Shown: positions 20,434 through 30,823, counted from the stretch's first letter. The stretch is DNA of 64,000 bases from Simplicispira psychrophila DSM 11588 (GCF_000688255.1 NZ_JHYS01000006.1:62001-126000), one strand, 5' to 3'. The notes: a model not told the origin generated them from the sequence alone. Program-made: numbers and translations.

Positions 20434-20799
20434 TTACAGGCGCCACAAGACCTGTACCGCCCAGCCAGCGCAGCCGACCAACCAGACGATGGTGAAAATT
20501 TGCAGCAGCAGACGCGTGCCCACGGGCTGGATGTAGTCCATCCACACGTTGCGCATACCGACCCAGGCGTGGTAGGCCAGCGACAGGACCACGGCGAAGG
20601 CCAGTGCCTTCATCCACTGCGGTGCAAACAGTCCGGCCCACGAGTCGTAGCCAATCGGACCACTGGAAAGCAGCAGACGCGCCAGTACCAGCAGGGTAAA
20701 GAGAGCCATCAGAGCGGCGGTGATGCGCTGGCTGAGCCAATCGCGCACGCCATAGTGCGCGCCTACGACAAGGCGTGCGGAGCCATAATTTTGAGCCAT
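20434..20799 (-). CDS. sdhD: Succinate dehydrogenase membrane anchor subunit
   Basis: A 121-aa subunit with three membrane helices (about 25-48, 62-85, 95-118) that helps bind heme b and ubiquinone. The likely heme-ligand His is in LAYHAWVGMRNVWMDY, the typical SdhD signature. AGGAAG lies 7 nt before the ATG. It sits between sdhC and sdhA. Confidence 0.92.
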   Translation of the reverse strand: MAQNYGSARLVVGAHYGVRDWLSQRITAALMALFTLLVLARLLLSSGPIGYDSWAGLFAPQWMKALAFAVVLSLAYHAWVGMRNVWMDYIQPVGTRLLLQIFTIVWLVGCAGWAVQVLWRL

Positions 20800-20863
20800 G
20801 GTATTTCTTCCTAATCAGTAAAAATTGCGCTGCAGGCCGGTGACGGCCAGGATGGTCAAAATC

Positions 20864-21298
20864 TTAATAAGCGCCGAAAAGCTTCAGCCCCAGCACGAAG
20901 GTGAGGGTCAGGCTCAGGACGAGCACAGTCGCAGCCGACTTGCGGCCAAAGTCCTTGTTCACAGCGGCGTGGTTGATATCCATGATCAGGTGGCGAATGC
21001 CGGCAATGAAGTGGTGCAGATAAGCCCAGATCAGCACCAGGGTCATCAGCTTGACCAGCCAGCCGGGCGCAAAGCCCAGGTGGCTGTTGAAGGCGGCCTT
21101 GAATTGCCCAAACGATATTTCGGACGACAGCGAGGTGTCGAGCATCCAGACAATGAAAGGCAGCAATAAAAACAGAATCACGCCACTGGCCCGGTGCATA
21201 CCTGAGACCAGGGCGGCCAACGGCCATCGGTAGGTGGGCAGGTCGGACAATGCGTTGATATTGCGAAATTCAGGCCTTTTTTTGGCTATCTCGGTCAT
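20864..21298 (-). CDS. sdhC: Succinate dehydrogenase cytochrome b556 subunit
   Basis: A 144-aa membrane subunit with three helices. The N-terminal RPEFRNINAL is followed by the quinone-site block SGMHRASGVILF, and the heme-ligand His is in HHFIAGIRHLIMD. First gene of the sdh-gltA operon. The upstream 155 bp hold no promoter I would defend. Confidence 0.93.
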   Translation of the reverse strand: MTEIAKKRPEFRNINALSDLPTYRWPLAALVSGMHRASGVILFLLLPFIVWMLDTSLSSEISFGQFKAAFNSHLGFAPGWLVKLMTLVLIWAYLHHFIAGIRHLIMDINHAAVNKDFGRKSAATVLVLSLTLTFVLGLKLFGAY

Positions 21299-21453
21299 GG
21301 CAAGGGCTTTCGTGGAGGTAACTGCTTTGTAATTCGAGCGTCGATGCAGGGCAAAATTTTATTGCACTGCAGCAAGTCGGCGCGCGGCTCGGGGGACATT
21401 CTCGTTTTTTTGTGCCCGCTAGGCCAGCGGAATGTCAGGGTTTGTGGCTATTT

Positions 21454-22293
21454 TCAATTCAATTCGTTGCGGTAGTAGTGCGTATCGGTGCGGTAGAGGC
21501 CACGTCGTAACTCCATGGGAACATCGTTATATGTGTAAGCAAGGCGTTCGACGCTGAGCAAAGGCGTGGCAGGCGTCACCTGTAGCAGGGTCGCCTGCGC
21601 CTGGTCGGGCAGCACGGCCCTGATTTTTTCTTCGGCTCGCACCATGCGCACGCCAAAATCCAACTCAAGCATGGCATAGGTCGGCCCCGGGTAGTTGGCC
21701 ATGTGGGCTGCGTTGAGGCCTTTGAAGGCCTGGCCAGGCAGCCAGATGTCTTCCAAGATGGTGGGAATACCCTGAAACGAAAGCACGCGGCGCGCCTGGA
21801 TGACCGATTCACCGGTGCGCAGGCCGAGGGTGCGGGCCACATCGGCCGGGGCGCGCACCAGCTTGCAGTCAATGATGTGGCGTTCGGCCGGTCCTTCCAC
21901 GCTGGCGTCGCCGCTATCGGGCAACAAACGCAAAAAACGGTATTGCACTTGGTGTTCGGCATGGGTGGCGACAAAGGTGCCTTTGCCCTGGCGCCGTATC
22001 ACTAGGTTTTCTGCGGCCAAGTCGTCAATCGCCTTGCGTACCGTGCCCTGGCTGACGCGAAAGCGCGCCGCCAGTTCAATCTCGCTCGGAATGGCTTCGC
22101 CTGGTTTCCATTCGCCCGATTGCAGGCTTTGCAGGATCAAGCCCTTGATCTGCTGGTACAGCGGACTGAATGCGGGAACTGACAAGCCTACCGTGCCGGT
22201 GGGCGAGGCGGGAGTGTCAGCGGCAGAAGAAGGCGTGGAGGGCATGGTGTGCAACGGAATGCGAGCGTTTGTTTTGCAGCGCACAAACGGCAT
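21454..22293 (-). CDS. GntR-family regulator with UTRA domain
   Basis: A 279-aa repressor-type regulator of the HutC subfamily. The winged helix-turn-helix covers about 42-110 (IPSEIELAARFRVSQGTVRKAI) and the UTRA ligand-binding domain the rest (IQARRVLSFQG, then LLSVERLAYTYNDVPMELRRGLY). Start choice is uncertain: 22293 has AAGAGG 6 nt upstream, but promoter hexamers close upstream would give a very short leader, and 22245 is also possible. It lies between sdhC and the divergent mdh, next to a perfect palindrome, so it probably controls TCA-cycle genes in response to a small metabolite. That role is inferred from position. Confidence 0.85.
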   Translation of the reverse strand: MPFVRCKTNARIPLHTMPSTPSSAADTPASPTGTVGLSVPAFSPLYQQIKGLILQSLQSGEWKPGEAIPSEIELAARFRVSQGTVRKAIDDLAAENLVIRRQGKGTFVATHAEHQVQYRFLRLLPDSGDASVEGPAERHIIDCKLVRAPADVARTLGLRTGESVIQARRVLSFQGIPTILEDIWLPGQAFKGLNAAHMANYPGPTYAMLELDFGVRMVRAEEKIRAVLPDQAQATLLQVTPATPLLSVERLAYTYNDVPMELRRGLYRTDTHYYRNELN

Positions 22294-22312
22294 CGTGAAC
22301 CTCTTCATCATA

Positions 22313-22324
22313 TCTTATATAAGA
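22313..22324. promoter_or_regulatory. Palindromic operator between gntR and mdh
   Basis: TCTTATATAAGA is a perfect 12-bp palindrome, 11 bp upstream of the mdh -35 element and overlapping the probable gntR promoter. A second half-like ATAAGAC follows at 22326-22332. Its length and symmetry suit a GntR dimer. Confidence 0.55.
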
Positions 22325-22335
22325 CATAAGACAAA

Positions 22336-22365
22336 TTGACGTAGCGCGGATTTCGGCAGTAAAAT
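22336..22365 (+). promoter_or_regulatory. Sigma-70 promoter for mdh
   Basis: TTGACG (22336-22341) and TAAAAT (22360-22365) with an 18-bp spacer, about 100 bp upstream of the mdh ATG. The gntR-mdh palindrome lies immediately upstream. Confidence 0.5.
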
Positions 22366-22469
22366 TGAAAGCTGCTGGCGGAGCACATGTAGCTGATGAC
22401 AGGTGCAGGTGGTAGCCGCTGTATTCGCACTTGTTTTCCTTTTTTCCTTCACTGTCTGGAGTTTTCTAC

Positions 22470-23456
22470 ATGAGCAAAAAACCCGTCCGCGTAGCTGTTA
22501 CTGGCGCTGCAGGTCAAATTGGTTACGCCCTGCTGTTTCGTATTGCCTCTGGCGAAATGCTGGGCAAAGACCAGCCGGTCATTCTTCAGCTGCTCGAAGT
22601 GCCTGTCGAAGGCCCACAGAAAGCGCTCAAGGGCGTGATGATGGAACTGGACGACTGCGCTTTCCCGCTGCTCGTCGAAATGACGGCCCACGACGACCCG
22701 ATGACCGCCTTCAAAGACGCCGACTACGCCCTGCTGGTCGGTTCGCGTCCCCGCGGTCCTGGCATGGAACGTGCTGAGTTGCTGGCCGTCAATGGCGCCA
22801 TCTTCACGGCCCAAGGCAAGGCACTCAACGCCGTCGCCAGCCGCGACGTGCGTGTGTTGGTGGTGGGTAACCCCGCCAACACCAACGCCTACATCGCCAT
22901 GAAGTCGGCGCCTGACCTGCCACGCAAAAACTTCACCGCCATGTTGCGCCTGGACCACAACCGCGCTGCCAGCCAAATCGCTGCCAAAACTGGCAAGGCT
23001 GTGGCTGACATCGAAAAATTGACGGTGTGGGGCAACCACTCGCCAACGATGTACGCCGACTACCGCTTTGCCACCATCAACGGCGAAAGCGTGGCCCAAA
23101 TGATCAACGACCAAGAATGGAACGCCAACACGTTCTTGCCTACGGTTGGCAAACGCGGCGCGGCCATCATCGAGGCACGTGGTTCTTCGTCGGCTGCTTC
23201 GGCTGCCAACGCTGCCATCGACCATATGCGCGACTGGGCGTTGGGCACCAACGGCCAATGGGTCACCATGGGTATTCCTTCGGACGGCCAATACGGCATT
23301 CCCAAGGACGTGATGTTCGGCTTCCCCGTCACCTGCGAAAACGGCGAATACAAAATCGTTGAAGGTCTGGAAATCGATGCCTTCTCGCAAGAGCGCATCA
23401 ACAAGACGCTGGAAGAGCTGCAAGGCGAGCAAGACGGCGTCAAGCACCTGCTGTAA
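22470..23456 (+). CDS. mdh: Malate dehydrogenase
   Basis: A 328-aa NAD-dependent enzyme interconverting malate and oxaloacetate. The NAD loop TGAAGQIG spans residues 11-18. The substrate-binding and catalytic region shows [11 protein letters not shown] and the catalytic His in [11 protein letters not shown]. The start at 22470 has GGAG 8 nt upstream. The length is that of the cytosolic-type MDH common in Burkholderiales. It heads mdh-citE-like-secreted protein-acnB. Confidence 0.95.
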   Translation: MSKKPVRVAVTGAAGQIGYALLFRIASGEMLGKDQPVILQLLEVPVEGPQKALKGVMMELDDCAFPLLVEMTAHDDPMTAFKDADYALLVGSRPRGPGMERAELLAVNGAIFTAQGKALNAVASRDVRVLVVGNPANTNAYIAMKSAPDLPRKNFTAMLRLDHNRAASQIAAKTGKAVADIEKLTVWGNHSPTMYADYRFATINGESVAQMINDQEWNANTFLPTVGKRGAAIIEARGSSSAASAANAAIDHMRDWALGTNGQWVTMGIPSDGQYGIPKDVMFGFPVTCENGEYKIVEGLEIDAFSQERINKTLEELQGEQDGVKHLL

Positions 23457-23461
23457 GCGCC

Positions 23462-24451
23462 ATGAAGCATCCGCGCGACATTTTGCTCGGGGCGCAAGCG
23501 GCTAGCGCTGCTTTGCCGGTCTGCGACCACTACAGTGGCGCGCCGGCGCGGATGCTGAAAAGCCTGCAATTGCAGGCTGAAATGACGCAGGAGTTGGGTG
23601 CCTGCGTGTTTGACGTCACCCTAGATTGCGAAGACGGCGCCCCGGTGGGCGGCGAAGCCCAGCACGCCCAGCTGGTGGCGCAACTGGCCCGTGACGCCGC
23701 TCCCGGCGCGCGCGTTGCCGCTCGCGTCCACCCGGTCGATCACCCCGCCTTTGCCAACGACATGGCCACCATTGCCGGTCAAGCCGGCCATCGCCTGTGC
23801 CACATCATGCTGCCCAAGGTCGAGTCGGTGGACGATGTTTTGCGGGCTGAAAAAGCCCTGGAGCGCGCTGGTGCTGGGCATTTGCCGCTGCATGTATTGA
23901 TTGAATCTGCCGCTGCAGTACAGCGCGCCTTTGACATCGCTGCGCACCCGCGCGTGCAAAGCCTGAGTTTTGGGCTGATGGACTTTGTCTCGGCCCACGG
24001 CGGCGCCATTCCGGCCAGCGCCATGGGTTCTGCCGGACAGTTTTCGCACCCGCTGGTGGTGCGCGCCAAACTAGAAATATCCGCCGCCTGCCACGCCCAT
24101 GGCAAAGTGCCATCGCACTGCGTCGTCACCGAATTCAATGACAGCGCCGCTTTACAGGCGTCTGCCACTCGGGCCGCGCGTGAGTTTGGCTACACGCGCA
24201 TGTGGAGCATCCACCCGGCCCAGATCCGTCCCCTTTTGGCCGCGTTTGCGCCGACCCGGGACGATATTGAAATTGCTTCTAAAATAATAGCTAATGCCGC
24301 TTTAGCTGATTGGGCTCCGATCAGTTTTGAGGGTGCATTGCACGACCGTGCCAGCTACCGCTACTTCTGGCAGGTGCTGGAGCGCGCACACCACACCGGC
24401 CAGGCCTTGCCGAGTGCCGTGCAACCCTGGTTCTCTTCCTCCTGTTCCTGA
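23462..24451 (+). CDS. CitE-like CoA-ester lyase (HpcH/HpaI family)
   Basis: A 329-aa TIM-barrel protein of the citrate lyase beta / malyl-CoA lyase family. Metal-site features are visible: DCEDGAP near residue 60, LPKVES near 120, and SFGLMDF near 165. It starts 5 bp after mdh, so it is certainly co-transcribed. Its substrate is unknown; malyl-CoA or citramalyl-CoA cleavage would fit the context. Residues about 272-286 ([12 protein letters not shown]) are encoded by a dispersed repeat. Confidence 0.8.
   Translation: MKHPRDILLGAQAASAALPVCDHYSGAPARMLKSLQLQAEMTQELGACVFDVTLDCEDGAPVGGEAQHAQLVAQLARDAAPGARVAARVHPVDHPAFANDMATIAGQAGHRLCHIMLPKVESVDDVLRAEKALERAGAGHLPLHVLIESAAAVQRAFDIAAHPRVQSLSFGLMDFVSAHGGAIPASAMGSAGQFSHPLVVRAKLEISAACHAHGKVPSHCVVTEFNDSAALQASATRAAREFGYTRMWSIHPAQIRPLLAAFAPTRDDIEIASKIIANAALADWAPISFEGALHDRASYRYFWQVLERAHHTGQALPSAVQPWFSSSCS
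24276..24318 (+). repeat. Dispersed repeat copy 6, inside CitE-like gene
   Basis: AAAATAATAGCTAATGCCGC, spacer, then TGATTGGGCTCC. It is read in frame near the 3' end of the gene. The left half fits the family well, the right half is degenerate. Confidence 0.5.
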
Positions 24452-24475
24452 CCGTATTTCACCGCTGGAGCTCCT

Positions 24476-25102
24476 ATGAAAACACTGTTTGTTTCTGCCC
24501 TGATGGCACTGGTTCCCGGTTTGGTGATGGCCCAGGCCACACCGGCTGCAGCCAAGACGTCTACTAAAAAAACCGCCAAAAATGCTGTCAAGGCGCCTGT
24601 GGCCAAAGCCAAGGCGCCTCACAAGGTGCTGGTTGCCAAGGCCCAGCCCACCAGCCGCCGCGCGCGTATTTCCAGTGCCGCACCCGTGGTGGCTGTGGGC
24701 GCAATGGCTTCGGGCGCTGCAGGCGCAGCCGGTCAGGGTGGGCTCTCCCCGGCTGAAATGGCGATTGCCGAGCGTGTGCATGTCGGCCGCATCGCCTGCG
24801 AATTGGGCGCGCATGTGACGGTGGCCGCCGATGCCAGCGCGCCAGGTCATTTCCATGTGGAAGGCAAAGGCTTCAAGTACTACATGACCCCGGTGGCCAC
24901 CAGCACTGGTGTGGTGCGCCTCGAAGACGCCAAAGCCGGCGCAGTCTGGCTGCAGATTGCCAACAAATCCATGCTGATGAACCAAAAAATGGGCCAGCGC
25001 CTGGCCGACGACTGCATGAGCTCCGAGCAGGTGGTGGTGGCCGAGTCCATCAAGCACAACCCGCCAGCCAGCGTGTTTGAGCCCTTGCCTGCTGCCAAAT
25101 AA
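24476..25102 (+). CDS. Secreted protein of unknown function
   Basis: A 208-aa protein with a clear signal peptide (residues 1-20, ending VMAQA). A Lys/Ala-rich low-complexity stretch (about 21-60) follows, then a small Ala/Gly-rich hydrophobic stretch, and a folded-looking domain from about 90 with IACELGAHVTV and FHVEGKGFKYYMTPV. GGAG lies 5 nt before the ATG. I do not recognise the family. It lies between the CitE-like gene and acnB, so it is probably co-expressed with TCA enzymes although it is exported. Confidence 0.75.
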   Translation: MKTLFVSALMALVPGLVMAQATPAAAKTSTKKTAKNAVKAPVAKAKAPHKVLVAKAQPTSRRARISSAAPVVAVGAMASGAAGAAGQGGLSPAEMAIAERVHVGRIACELGAHVTVAADASAPGHFHVEGKGFKYYMTPVATSTGVVRLEDAKAGAVWLQIANKSMLMNQKMGQRLADDCMSSEQVVVAESIKHNPPASVFEPLPAAK

Positions 25103-25172
25103 ATACAACGATCAGGGATGCCCTGTCGGTCCCTCTGCCCCACTTTAGAACGTAACCCTGGAAAGAGAATTC

Positions 25173-27758
25173 ATGTTGAAAGCCTACCGCGACCATGTGG
25201 CCGAGCGCGCCGCCTTGGGTATTCCTCCGCTGCCACTCACGGCTAAGCAAACTGGTGAACTGATCGAGCTGCTGAAAAATCCACCGGCTGGTGAAGAAAC
25301 CACCCTGGTCGAGCTGATCACCCACCGCGTGCCTGCTGGTGTGGATGACGCTGCCAAGGTCAAGGCCAGCTACTTGGCCGCTGTGGCCCACGGCACGGAA
25401 AAATGCACACTTATCGGCCGCGAGCGGGCGACCGAATTGCTGGGCACCATGCTCGGCGGCTACAACCTGACACCGCTGATTGACCTGCTCGACGACGCCG
25501 CTGTGGCCTCCGTTGCCGCTGAAGCGCTGAAAAAGACGCTGTTGATGTTCGATCAGTTTCACGACGTCAAGGAAAAAGCCGACAAGGGCAACACCTTTGC
25601 CAAGGATGTGGTGCAAAGCTGGGCCGATGCCGAGTGGTTCACCAGCCGCCCTGAAGTGCCGCAGAGCATCACCCTGACCGTGCTCAAGGTCACCGGCGAA
25701 ACCAATACCGACGATCTCTCACCCGCACCCGACGCCTGGAGCCGGCCGGACATTCCGCTGCACGCCCTGGCGATGCTGAAAAACAAGCGCGACGGCATCA
25801 CACCTGAAGACGACGGCAGGCGCGGCCCCATCAAGTTCATTGAAGACCTGCGCGCCAAGGGCAACTTGGTGGCCTATGTCGGTGACGTGGTCGGCACTGG
25901 CTCTAGCCGTAAGTCGGCTACCAACAGCGTGCTGTGGTTCACCGGCGAAGACATTCCCTTCGTGCCGAACAAGCGCTTTGGCGGTGTCTGCCTGGGTAGC
26001 AAAATTGCTCCGATCTTCTACAACACCATGGAAGACGCCGGCGCGCTGCCGATCGAGCTGGACGTGAGCCAGATGAACATGGGCGACACCATCGAATTGC
26101 TGCCCTACGCCGGCAAGGCGCTCAAGGACGGTCAGGTGATTGCCGAGTTCGAGGTCAAGAGCGACGTGCTGTTCGACGAAGTGCGTGCCGGTGGCCGTAT
26201 TCCGTTGATCATTGGCCGTGGTCTGACCGCTAAGGCACGCGAAGCGCTGGGTCTGGCTCCTTCCACCCTGTTCCGCCTGCCCCAAGTGCCTCAAAGCCAT
26301 GGCAAGGGCTTCACTCTGGCACAAAAAATGGTCGGCCGCGCCTGTGGTCTGCCGGAAGGCCAAGGGGTGCTGCCCGGTACCTACTGCGAACCCAAGATGA
26401 CCTCGGTCGGCTCGCAGGACACCACCGGCCCGATGACGCGCGATGAACTGAAAGACCTGGCTTGCCTGGGTTTCAGCGCTGATCTGGTGATGCAATCGTT
26501 CTGCCACACGGCGGCTTACCCCAAGCCGGTGGATGTGAAGATGCACCACGAGCTGCCTAACTTCATCAGTACCCGTGGCGGTATTGCGCTGAAGCCCGGC
26601 GATGGCATCATCCACAGCTGGCTCAACCGCATGTTGCTCCCTGACACCGTCGGTACCGGCGGCGACAGCCATACGCGTTTCCCTGTGGGTATCAGCTTCC
26701 CTGCTGGCTCCGGTCTGGTAGCGTTCGCTGCTGCCACCGGCGTGATGCCGCTGGACATGCCTGAATCTGTGCTGGTGCGCTTCAAGGGCCAGATGCAGCC
26801 CGGCGTGACGTTGCGCGATCTGGTGCACGCGATTCCGCTGTATGCCATCAAGGCCGGTTTGCTGACCGTGGCCAAGCAAGGCAAGAAGAACATTTTCTCG
26901 GGCCGCATCCTCGAAATCGAAGGACTGCCCGACCTGAAGGTCGAGCAAGCATTTGAGCTGTCGGATGCCTCCGCAGAGCGTTCGGCTGCCGGTTGCACCG
27001 TGCACCTGAACAAGGCCCCGGTCATCGAGTACCTGCAGTCCAACATCGTGTTGCTGAAGAACATGATTGCCCAGGGTTATGCCGACGCGCGCACTATTGG
27101 CCGCCGTATCCAGGCCATGGAGGACTGGCTGGCCAATCCCCAGTTGCTGGCGCCTGACGCTGACGCTGAATACGCTGTCGTGATCGAGATCGACCTGGCC
27201 GAAATCACCGAACCGATTGTGTGCTGCCCCAATGACCCTGACGACGCCAAGACGCTGTCGGACGTGGCTGGTACCGCGATCGACGAAGTGTTCATCGGTT
27301 CGTGCATGACCAATATCGGTCACTTCCGTGCTGCTTCCAAGCTGCTCGAAGGCAAAAAAGACATCCCCGTCAAACTGTGGATGGCACCACCGACCAAAAT
27401 GGACGCGCAGCAACTGACCGAAGAAGGCCACTACGGTGTCTTCGGTGCAGCTGGCGCACGCATGGAAATGCCCGGCTGCTCGCTGTGCATGGGCAACCAG
27501 GCGCAAGTGCGCGAAGGCGCGACCGTCATGTCCACCAGCACGCGCAACTTCCCCAACCGTTTGGGCAAGAACACCAACGTGTACCTGGGCTCGGCTGAGC
27601 TGTCGGCCATCGCTTCCAAGATCGGCCGCATCCCTACCAAGGCTGAGTACCTGGCTGATATTGGTGTCGTCAACCAGAACGGCAACAAGATCTATCAATA
27701 CTTGAACTTTGACCAGATCGAAGAGTACGCTGACGTAGCCAAGGGCCTAGCCGCTTGA
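25173..27758 (+). CDS. acnB: Aconitate hydratase B
   Basis: An 861-aa [4Fe-4S] enzyme isomerising citrate to isocitrate. The cluster ligands are C711 (GSCMTNIG), C769 and C772 (CSLCMGN), at almost the same positions as in E. coli AcnB. The N-terminal HEAT-like domain, swivel domain and catalytic domains follow the AcnB order. A ribosome site GAAAGAGAA precedes the ATG. It ends the mdh operon at a strong terminator. Confidence 0.96.
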   Translation: MLKAYRDHVAERAALGIPPLPLTAKQTGELIELLKNPPAGEETTLVELITHRVPAGVDDAAKVKASYLAAVAHGTEKCTLIGRERATELLGTMLGGYNLTPLIDLLDDAAVASVAAEALKKTLLMFDQFHDVKEKADKGNTFAKDVVQSWADAEWFTSRPEVPQSITLTVLKVTGETNTDDLSPAPDAWSRPDIPLHALAMLKNKRDGITPEDDGRRGPIKFIEDLRAKGNLVAYVGDVVGTGSSRKSATNSVLWFTGEDIPFVPNKRFGGVCLGSKIAPIFYNTMEDAGALPIELDVSQMNMGDTIELLPYAGKALKDGQVIAEFEVKSDVLFDEVRAGGRIPLIIGRGLTAKAREALGLAPSTLFRLPQVPQSHGKGFTLAQKMVGRACGLPEGQGVLPGTYCEPKMTSVGSQDTTGPMTRDELKDLACLGFSADLVMQSFCHTAAYPKPVDVKMHHELPNFISTRGGIALKPGDGIIHSWLNRMLLPDTVGTGGDSHTRFPVGISFPAGSGLVAFAAATGVMPLDMPESVLVRFKGQMQPGVTLRDLVHAIPLYAIKAGLLTVAKQGKKNIFSGRILEIEGLPDLKVEQAFELSDASAERSAAGCTVHLNKAPVIEYLQSNIVLLKNMIAQGYADARTIGRRIQAMEDWLANPQLLAPDADAEYAVVIEIDLAEITEPIVCCPNDPDDAKTLSDVAGTAIDEVFIGSCMTNIGHFRAASKLLEGKKDIPVKLWMAPPTKMDAQQLTEEGHYGVFGAAGARMEMPGCSLCMGNQAQVREGATVMSTSTRNFPNRLGKNTNVYLGSAELSAIASKIGRIPTKAEYLADIGVVNQNGNKIYQYLNFDQIEEYADVAKGLAA

Positions 27759-27776
27759 AGCGCTGCTTCCTGACAT

Positions 27777-27806
27777 GAAAAAACCCGCTTCGGCGGGTTT
27801 TTTCAT
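27777..27806 (+). terminator. Terminator after acnB
   Basis: AAAAAACCCGC and GCGGGTTTTTT form a stem of 11-12 bp around a short TTCG-type loop, immediately followed by the T run. It is a textbook intrinsic terminator 18 bp after the acnB stop. Confidence 0.9.
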
Positions 27807-27955
27807 GGGCTGGCGACAAAGGGTTGCTCCGACACCATCTGATATGCCCCAGATTGCAGCATCTGCTGCTGTTATTGCAGTCCCAGGGGTTCCATAGTCA
27901 AGGTCTTGGCACAGGGGCGCTGCGTGCGCCCGCTGGCTGTTGTTTTGCTCCTTCC

Positions 27956-29401
27956 ATGTCCCACATCCCCCTCGCACCGCACGGAAAATCGCCGCGCAAA
28001 GTCATTCCCATCGCCCCGGTGCCCGCCGCAGGGTCGCTATATGAGGCCCAGGTCAAGATCCAGGCGCGCTCCATGCGCGGTGTGTTCGCCAACTGGCGCT
28101 GGGCCCTGGTGTGGGCCACGCAGCTGTTCTTCTACGTGATTCCCTGGCTGCAGTGGAACGGGCGGCAAATGCTCCTGTTTGACTTGGAGCAGCGGCGCTT
28201 TTACCTATTCGAGCTGCTGCTCTTCCCGCAGGATTTCATCTACCTCACGGCACTGTTGATCATTGCGGCGTTGTCGCTGTTTTTGTTTACGGCGGTGGCG
28301 GGGCGGCTGTGGTGCGGCTTTGCCTGCCCGCAGACGGTCTATACCGAAATTTTCATGTGGATAGAGCACCGGGTGGAGGGCGACCGCAGTGCGCGCTTGC
28401 GCCTCGATGCTTCGCCCTGGTCGAAAGAAAAGCTGCGCAAGAAATTCCTCAAGCAGCTGTTGTGGCTGGCCGTGGCGCTGTGGACCGGCTTCACTTTTGT
28501 CGGCTACTTTGTGCCGATTCGCACCCTGGCTGTGGAGGTGATGGCGCTGCAAGGCGGCTGGCAGATTTTCTGGGTGCTGTTTTATGGTTTTGCCACCTAT
28601 GGCAACGCCGGTTTTTTGCGCGAACAAATCTGCAAATACATGTGCCCGTATGCGCGCTTTCAGAGTGCGATGTTCGACCAGGACACGCTCATCGTCACCT
28701 ATGACGCCGTGCGCGGCGAGATGCGCGGGCCACGCACCAAGGCGGTGGATGCCAAGGTGCAGGGCCTGGGCGACTGCATTGACTGCACCCTGTGCGTGCA
28801 GGTCTGCCCGGTGGGCATCGATATCCGTGAGGGCCTGCAGTACGAGTGCATTGGCTGCGGCCTGTGCGTGGACGCCTGCAACTCCGTCATGGACAAGATG
28901 CAGTACCCGCGCGGCCTGATCCGCTACACCACGCCCAACGCCCTGGCCCAGCGTTGGAGCCTGCGCCAGGTGCTGCGCCGCGTGGCCCGCCCGCGCGTGC
29001 TGCTCTACAGCGCCGCGTTGCTGGCGCTGACAGGGGCCATGGTGAGCAGTCTGGTGCTGCGCACGCCCCTCAAGGTGGACGTGATCCGCGACCGTAGCGT
29101 GCTGGCGCGCCTGGTAGAAGGTGGGCAGATCGAGAACGTGTACCGCCTGCAAATCGCCAACGCCACCGAAACACCGCAGCGCTACCGTTTGGTAGCCAGC
29201 GGGCTGGAGGGGCTGCACGTGGCCTCGGACACCGAAGTGGACGTGGCCGCTGCCGAGTCGCGTTGGGTGGTGGTGCGCCTGCGCGTGCCTGCCGGTGTGG
29301 TGGCTGCCGTTGGCTCGCACCCTGTGGGGCTGGAGATCTCTGCCACGGGCGATACGGCGGTGCAACTGCGTGAAAAAACCACCTTTCTGATGCCGCGCTG
29401 A
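27956..29401 (+). CDS. ccoG: Cytochrome c oxidase accessory protein CcoG (RdxA/FixG)
   Basis: A 481-aa inner-membrane protein with 4-5 helices and two [4Fe-4S] ferredoxin-type clusters: CIDCTLCVQVCP and CIGCGLCVDAC. The membrane CxxxCP motif is WCGFACPQTVY. The C-terminal Ig-like periplasmic domain starts near residue 370. CcoG helps reduce copper for assembly of cbb3-type oxidase. The start at 27956 is the most plausible Met, but no ribosome site is visible. It is unusual that no ccoNOPQ or ccoHIS genes lie next to it. It converges with the MocR-type gene 6 bp away. Confidence 0.9.
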   Translation: MSHIPLAPHGKSPRKVIPIAPVPAAGSLYEAQVKIQARSMRGVFANWRWALVWATQLFFYVIPWLQWNGRQMLLFDLEQRRFYLFELLLFPQDFIYLTALLIIAALSLFLFTAVAGRLWCGFACPQTVYTEIFMWIEHRVEGDRSARLRLDASPWSKEKLRKKFLKQLLWLAVALWTGFTFVGYFVPIRTLAVEVMALQGGWQIFWVLFYGFATYGNAGFLREQICKYMCPYARFQSAMFDQDTLIVTYDAVRGEMRGPRTKAVDAKVQGLGDCIDCTLCVQVCPVGIDIREGLQYECIGCGLCVDACNSVMDKMQYPRGLIRYTTPNALAQRWSLRQVLRRVARPRVLLYSAALLALTGAMVSSLVLRTPLKVDVIRDRSVLARLVEGGQIENVYRLQIANATETPQRYRLVASGLEGLHVASDTEVDVAAAESRWVVVRLRVPAGVVAAVGSHPVGLEISATGDTAVQLREKTTFLMPR

Positions 29402-29407
29402 AGCGGC

Positions 29408-30823
29408 TTACCCCGACGCTGCAACGATCTGGCCCAGCGTGGCCAGCGCCTGCTCGGTGCGGGTATTCCAAGCGTGGCCATAGTTCAGGCGCAGGCAGTG
29501 GCTGAAGGCGTGCGAGGCGGAAAAAATCGGCCCTGGCGCCACGCTGATGCCCTGCGCCAGCGCTTGGCGGTGGATGTGCAGCGCGTCACAGCCTGCGGGC
29601 AGCTCGACCCATAAAAAGTAGCCGCCCTCGGGCCGCGTCGCTCGCGTGCCGGGGGGAAAATAATGGCCCACCGCCTGGGCAAAGGCCGTTTGCTGCATGG
29701 CCAGCGCCGCGCGCAGTTTGCGCAGGTGCTTGTCAAAACCGCCGCGCTCCAGGTACAGCGCCAGTGCTGCCTGTGCCGGTACCGAGGCGCTCAGCGTACT
29801 GGTCAGCTTGTGCCGTGCCACGGCCTGGGTAAAGCGCCCCGGCGTGGCCCAGCCAATGCGGTAGCCTGGCGCCAAGGATTTGGAGAACGAGCTGCAGTGC
29901 AGCACCAGCCCTTCGGTGTCAAAGGCCTTGGCGGGGGGTGGGCGCTGCTCGCCCAGGTACAGCTCGGCGTACACGTCGTCCTCGATCAGCGGCAGGCCGT
30001 GGCGGGTGATCAGCGCCACCAGCGCTTTTTTCTTGGCTTCGGGCATCAAACTGCCCAGCGGGTTTTGGAAGGTGGTCATCAGCCAGCAGGCCTGGGGACG
30101 GTGGCGCACGATGGCGGACTCCAGCGCGGCCAGATCAATGCCCTCGCGCGGATGGGTGGGCACCTCGATGGCGTGCAGCCCCATGCGCTCCAGCGCCTGC
30201 AAGGCGGCGTAGAACGTGGGCGATTCGACCACCACCGCACCGCCCGGGCGCGTCACGGCGGCCAGGCACAGGTTCAGCGCTTCGAGTGCGCCGTTGGTGA
30301 TGACGATGTCCTCGGCCGACACCGGTATACCTGCCGCCAAGTAGCGCAGCGCAATCTGGCGGCGCAGGCCGGCATGGCCGGGGGTGAGGTCGTCCACCGT
30401 GCTCCAGGGGTCGAGCGACTTGGCGCTGGTGGCCAGGCACTGGCCCAAACGTGCCAGCGGGTACAGCAGCGGGCTAGGGAAAGCTGAGCCCAGCGGCACC
30501 ACCTCGCGTGCCATGCTCGATTCCAGCACCTCGAAGACGCGCTCACTCACATCAACGGCAATCGACTGGCCTGCGGGCTGCGAGGCTTGCTCGGGCTCGG
30601 GCGGCGCACTGCGCAGGCCTGCGCGCACAAAGTAGCCCGAGCGCTCGCGCGCCTGCACCAAGCCGCGCGCTTCCAGCAGGTAATAGGCTTGGAACACGGT
30701 GGACGCGCTGACGCCCCGGCTGGCGCAGGTGTGGCGTACCGAGGGCAGCTTGTCCCCCGGGCGCAGCACGCCAGCGCGGATGGATATCTCGATGTCGGTG
30801 GCAAGGATGTCATAGCGCTTCAT
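29408..30823 (-). CDS. MocR-type regulator (GntR HTH + aminotransferase-like domain)
   Basis: A 471-aa fusion of a GntR winged helix (residues 1-70, with LPSVRHTCASRGVSASTVFQAY) and a fold-type I aminotransferase domain. The PLP lysine is in SSFSKSLAPGYRIGW and the Asp of the PLP N1 contact is in LIEDDVYAELY. MocR proteins use bound PLP to sense a metabolite and control vitamin B6, GABA or taurine genes. No target gene is adjacent, so its role here is unknown. The start at 30823 begins exactly at the HTH. Confidence 0.85.
   Translation of the reverse strand: MKRYDILATDIEISIRAGVLRPGDKLPSVRHTCASRGVSASTVFQAYYLLEARGLVQARERSGYFVRAGLRSAPPEPEQASQPAGQSIAVDVSERVFEVLESSMAREVVPLGSAFPSPLLYPLARLGQCLATSAKSLDPWSTVDDLTPGHAGLRRQIALRYLAAGIPVSAEDIVITNGALEALNLCLAAVTRPGGAVVVESPTFYAALQALERMGLHAIEVPTHPREGIDLAALESAIVRHRPQACWLMTTFQNPLGSLMPEAKKKALVALITRHGLPLIEDDVYAELYLGEQRPPPAKAFDTEGLVLHCSSFSKSLAPGYRIGWATPGRFTQAVARHKLTSTLSASVPAQAALALYLERGGFDKHLRKLRAALAMQQTAFAQAVGHYFPPGTRATRPEGGYFLWVELPAGCDALHIHRQALAQGISVAPGPIFSASHAFSHCLRLNYGHAWNTRTEQALATLGQIVAASG

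Noticed and set aside
19102-20814. 570-codon open frame antisense to sdhA and sdhD
   Set aside because: Covers two well-defined genes on the other strand and shows no motif.
21399-21433. Possible terminator after gntR (stem CCGCT/AGCGG)
   Set aside because: The stem is followed by an A run, not a T run, on the minus strand; the T run is on the wrong side.
25719-27698. 659-codon open frame antisense to acnB
   Set aside because: Shadow frame of a clear aconitase gene; composition is atypical for a protein.
27807-27955. FNR/Anr box upstream of ccoG
   Set aside because: No TTGAT-N4-ATCAA-like palindrome is visible, although such boxes are common upstream of cbb3 accessory genes.
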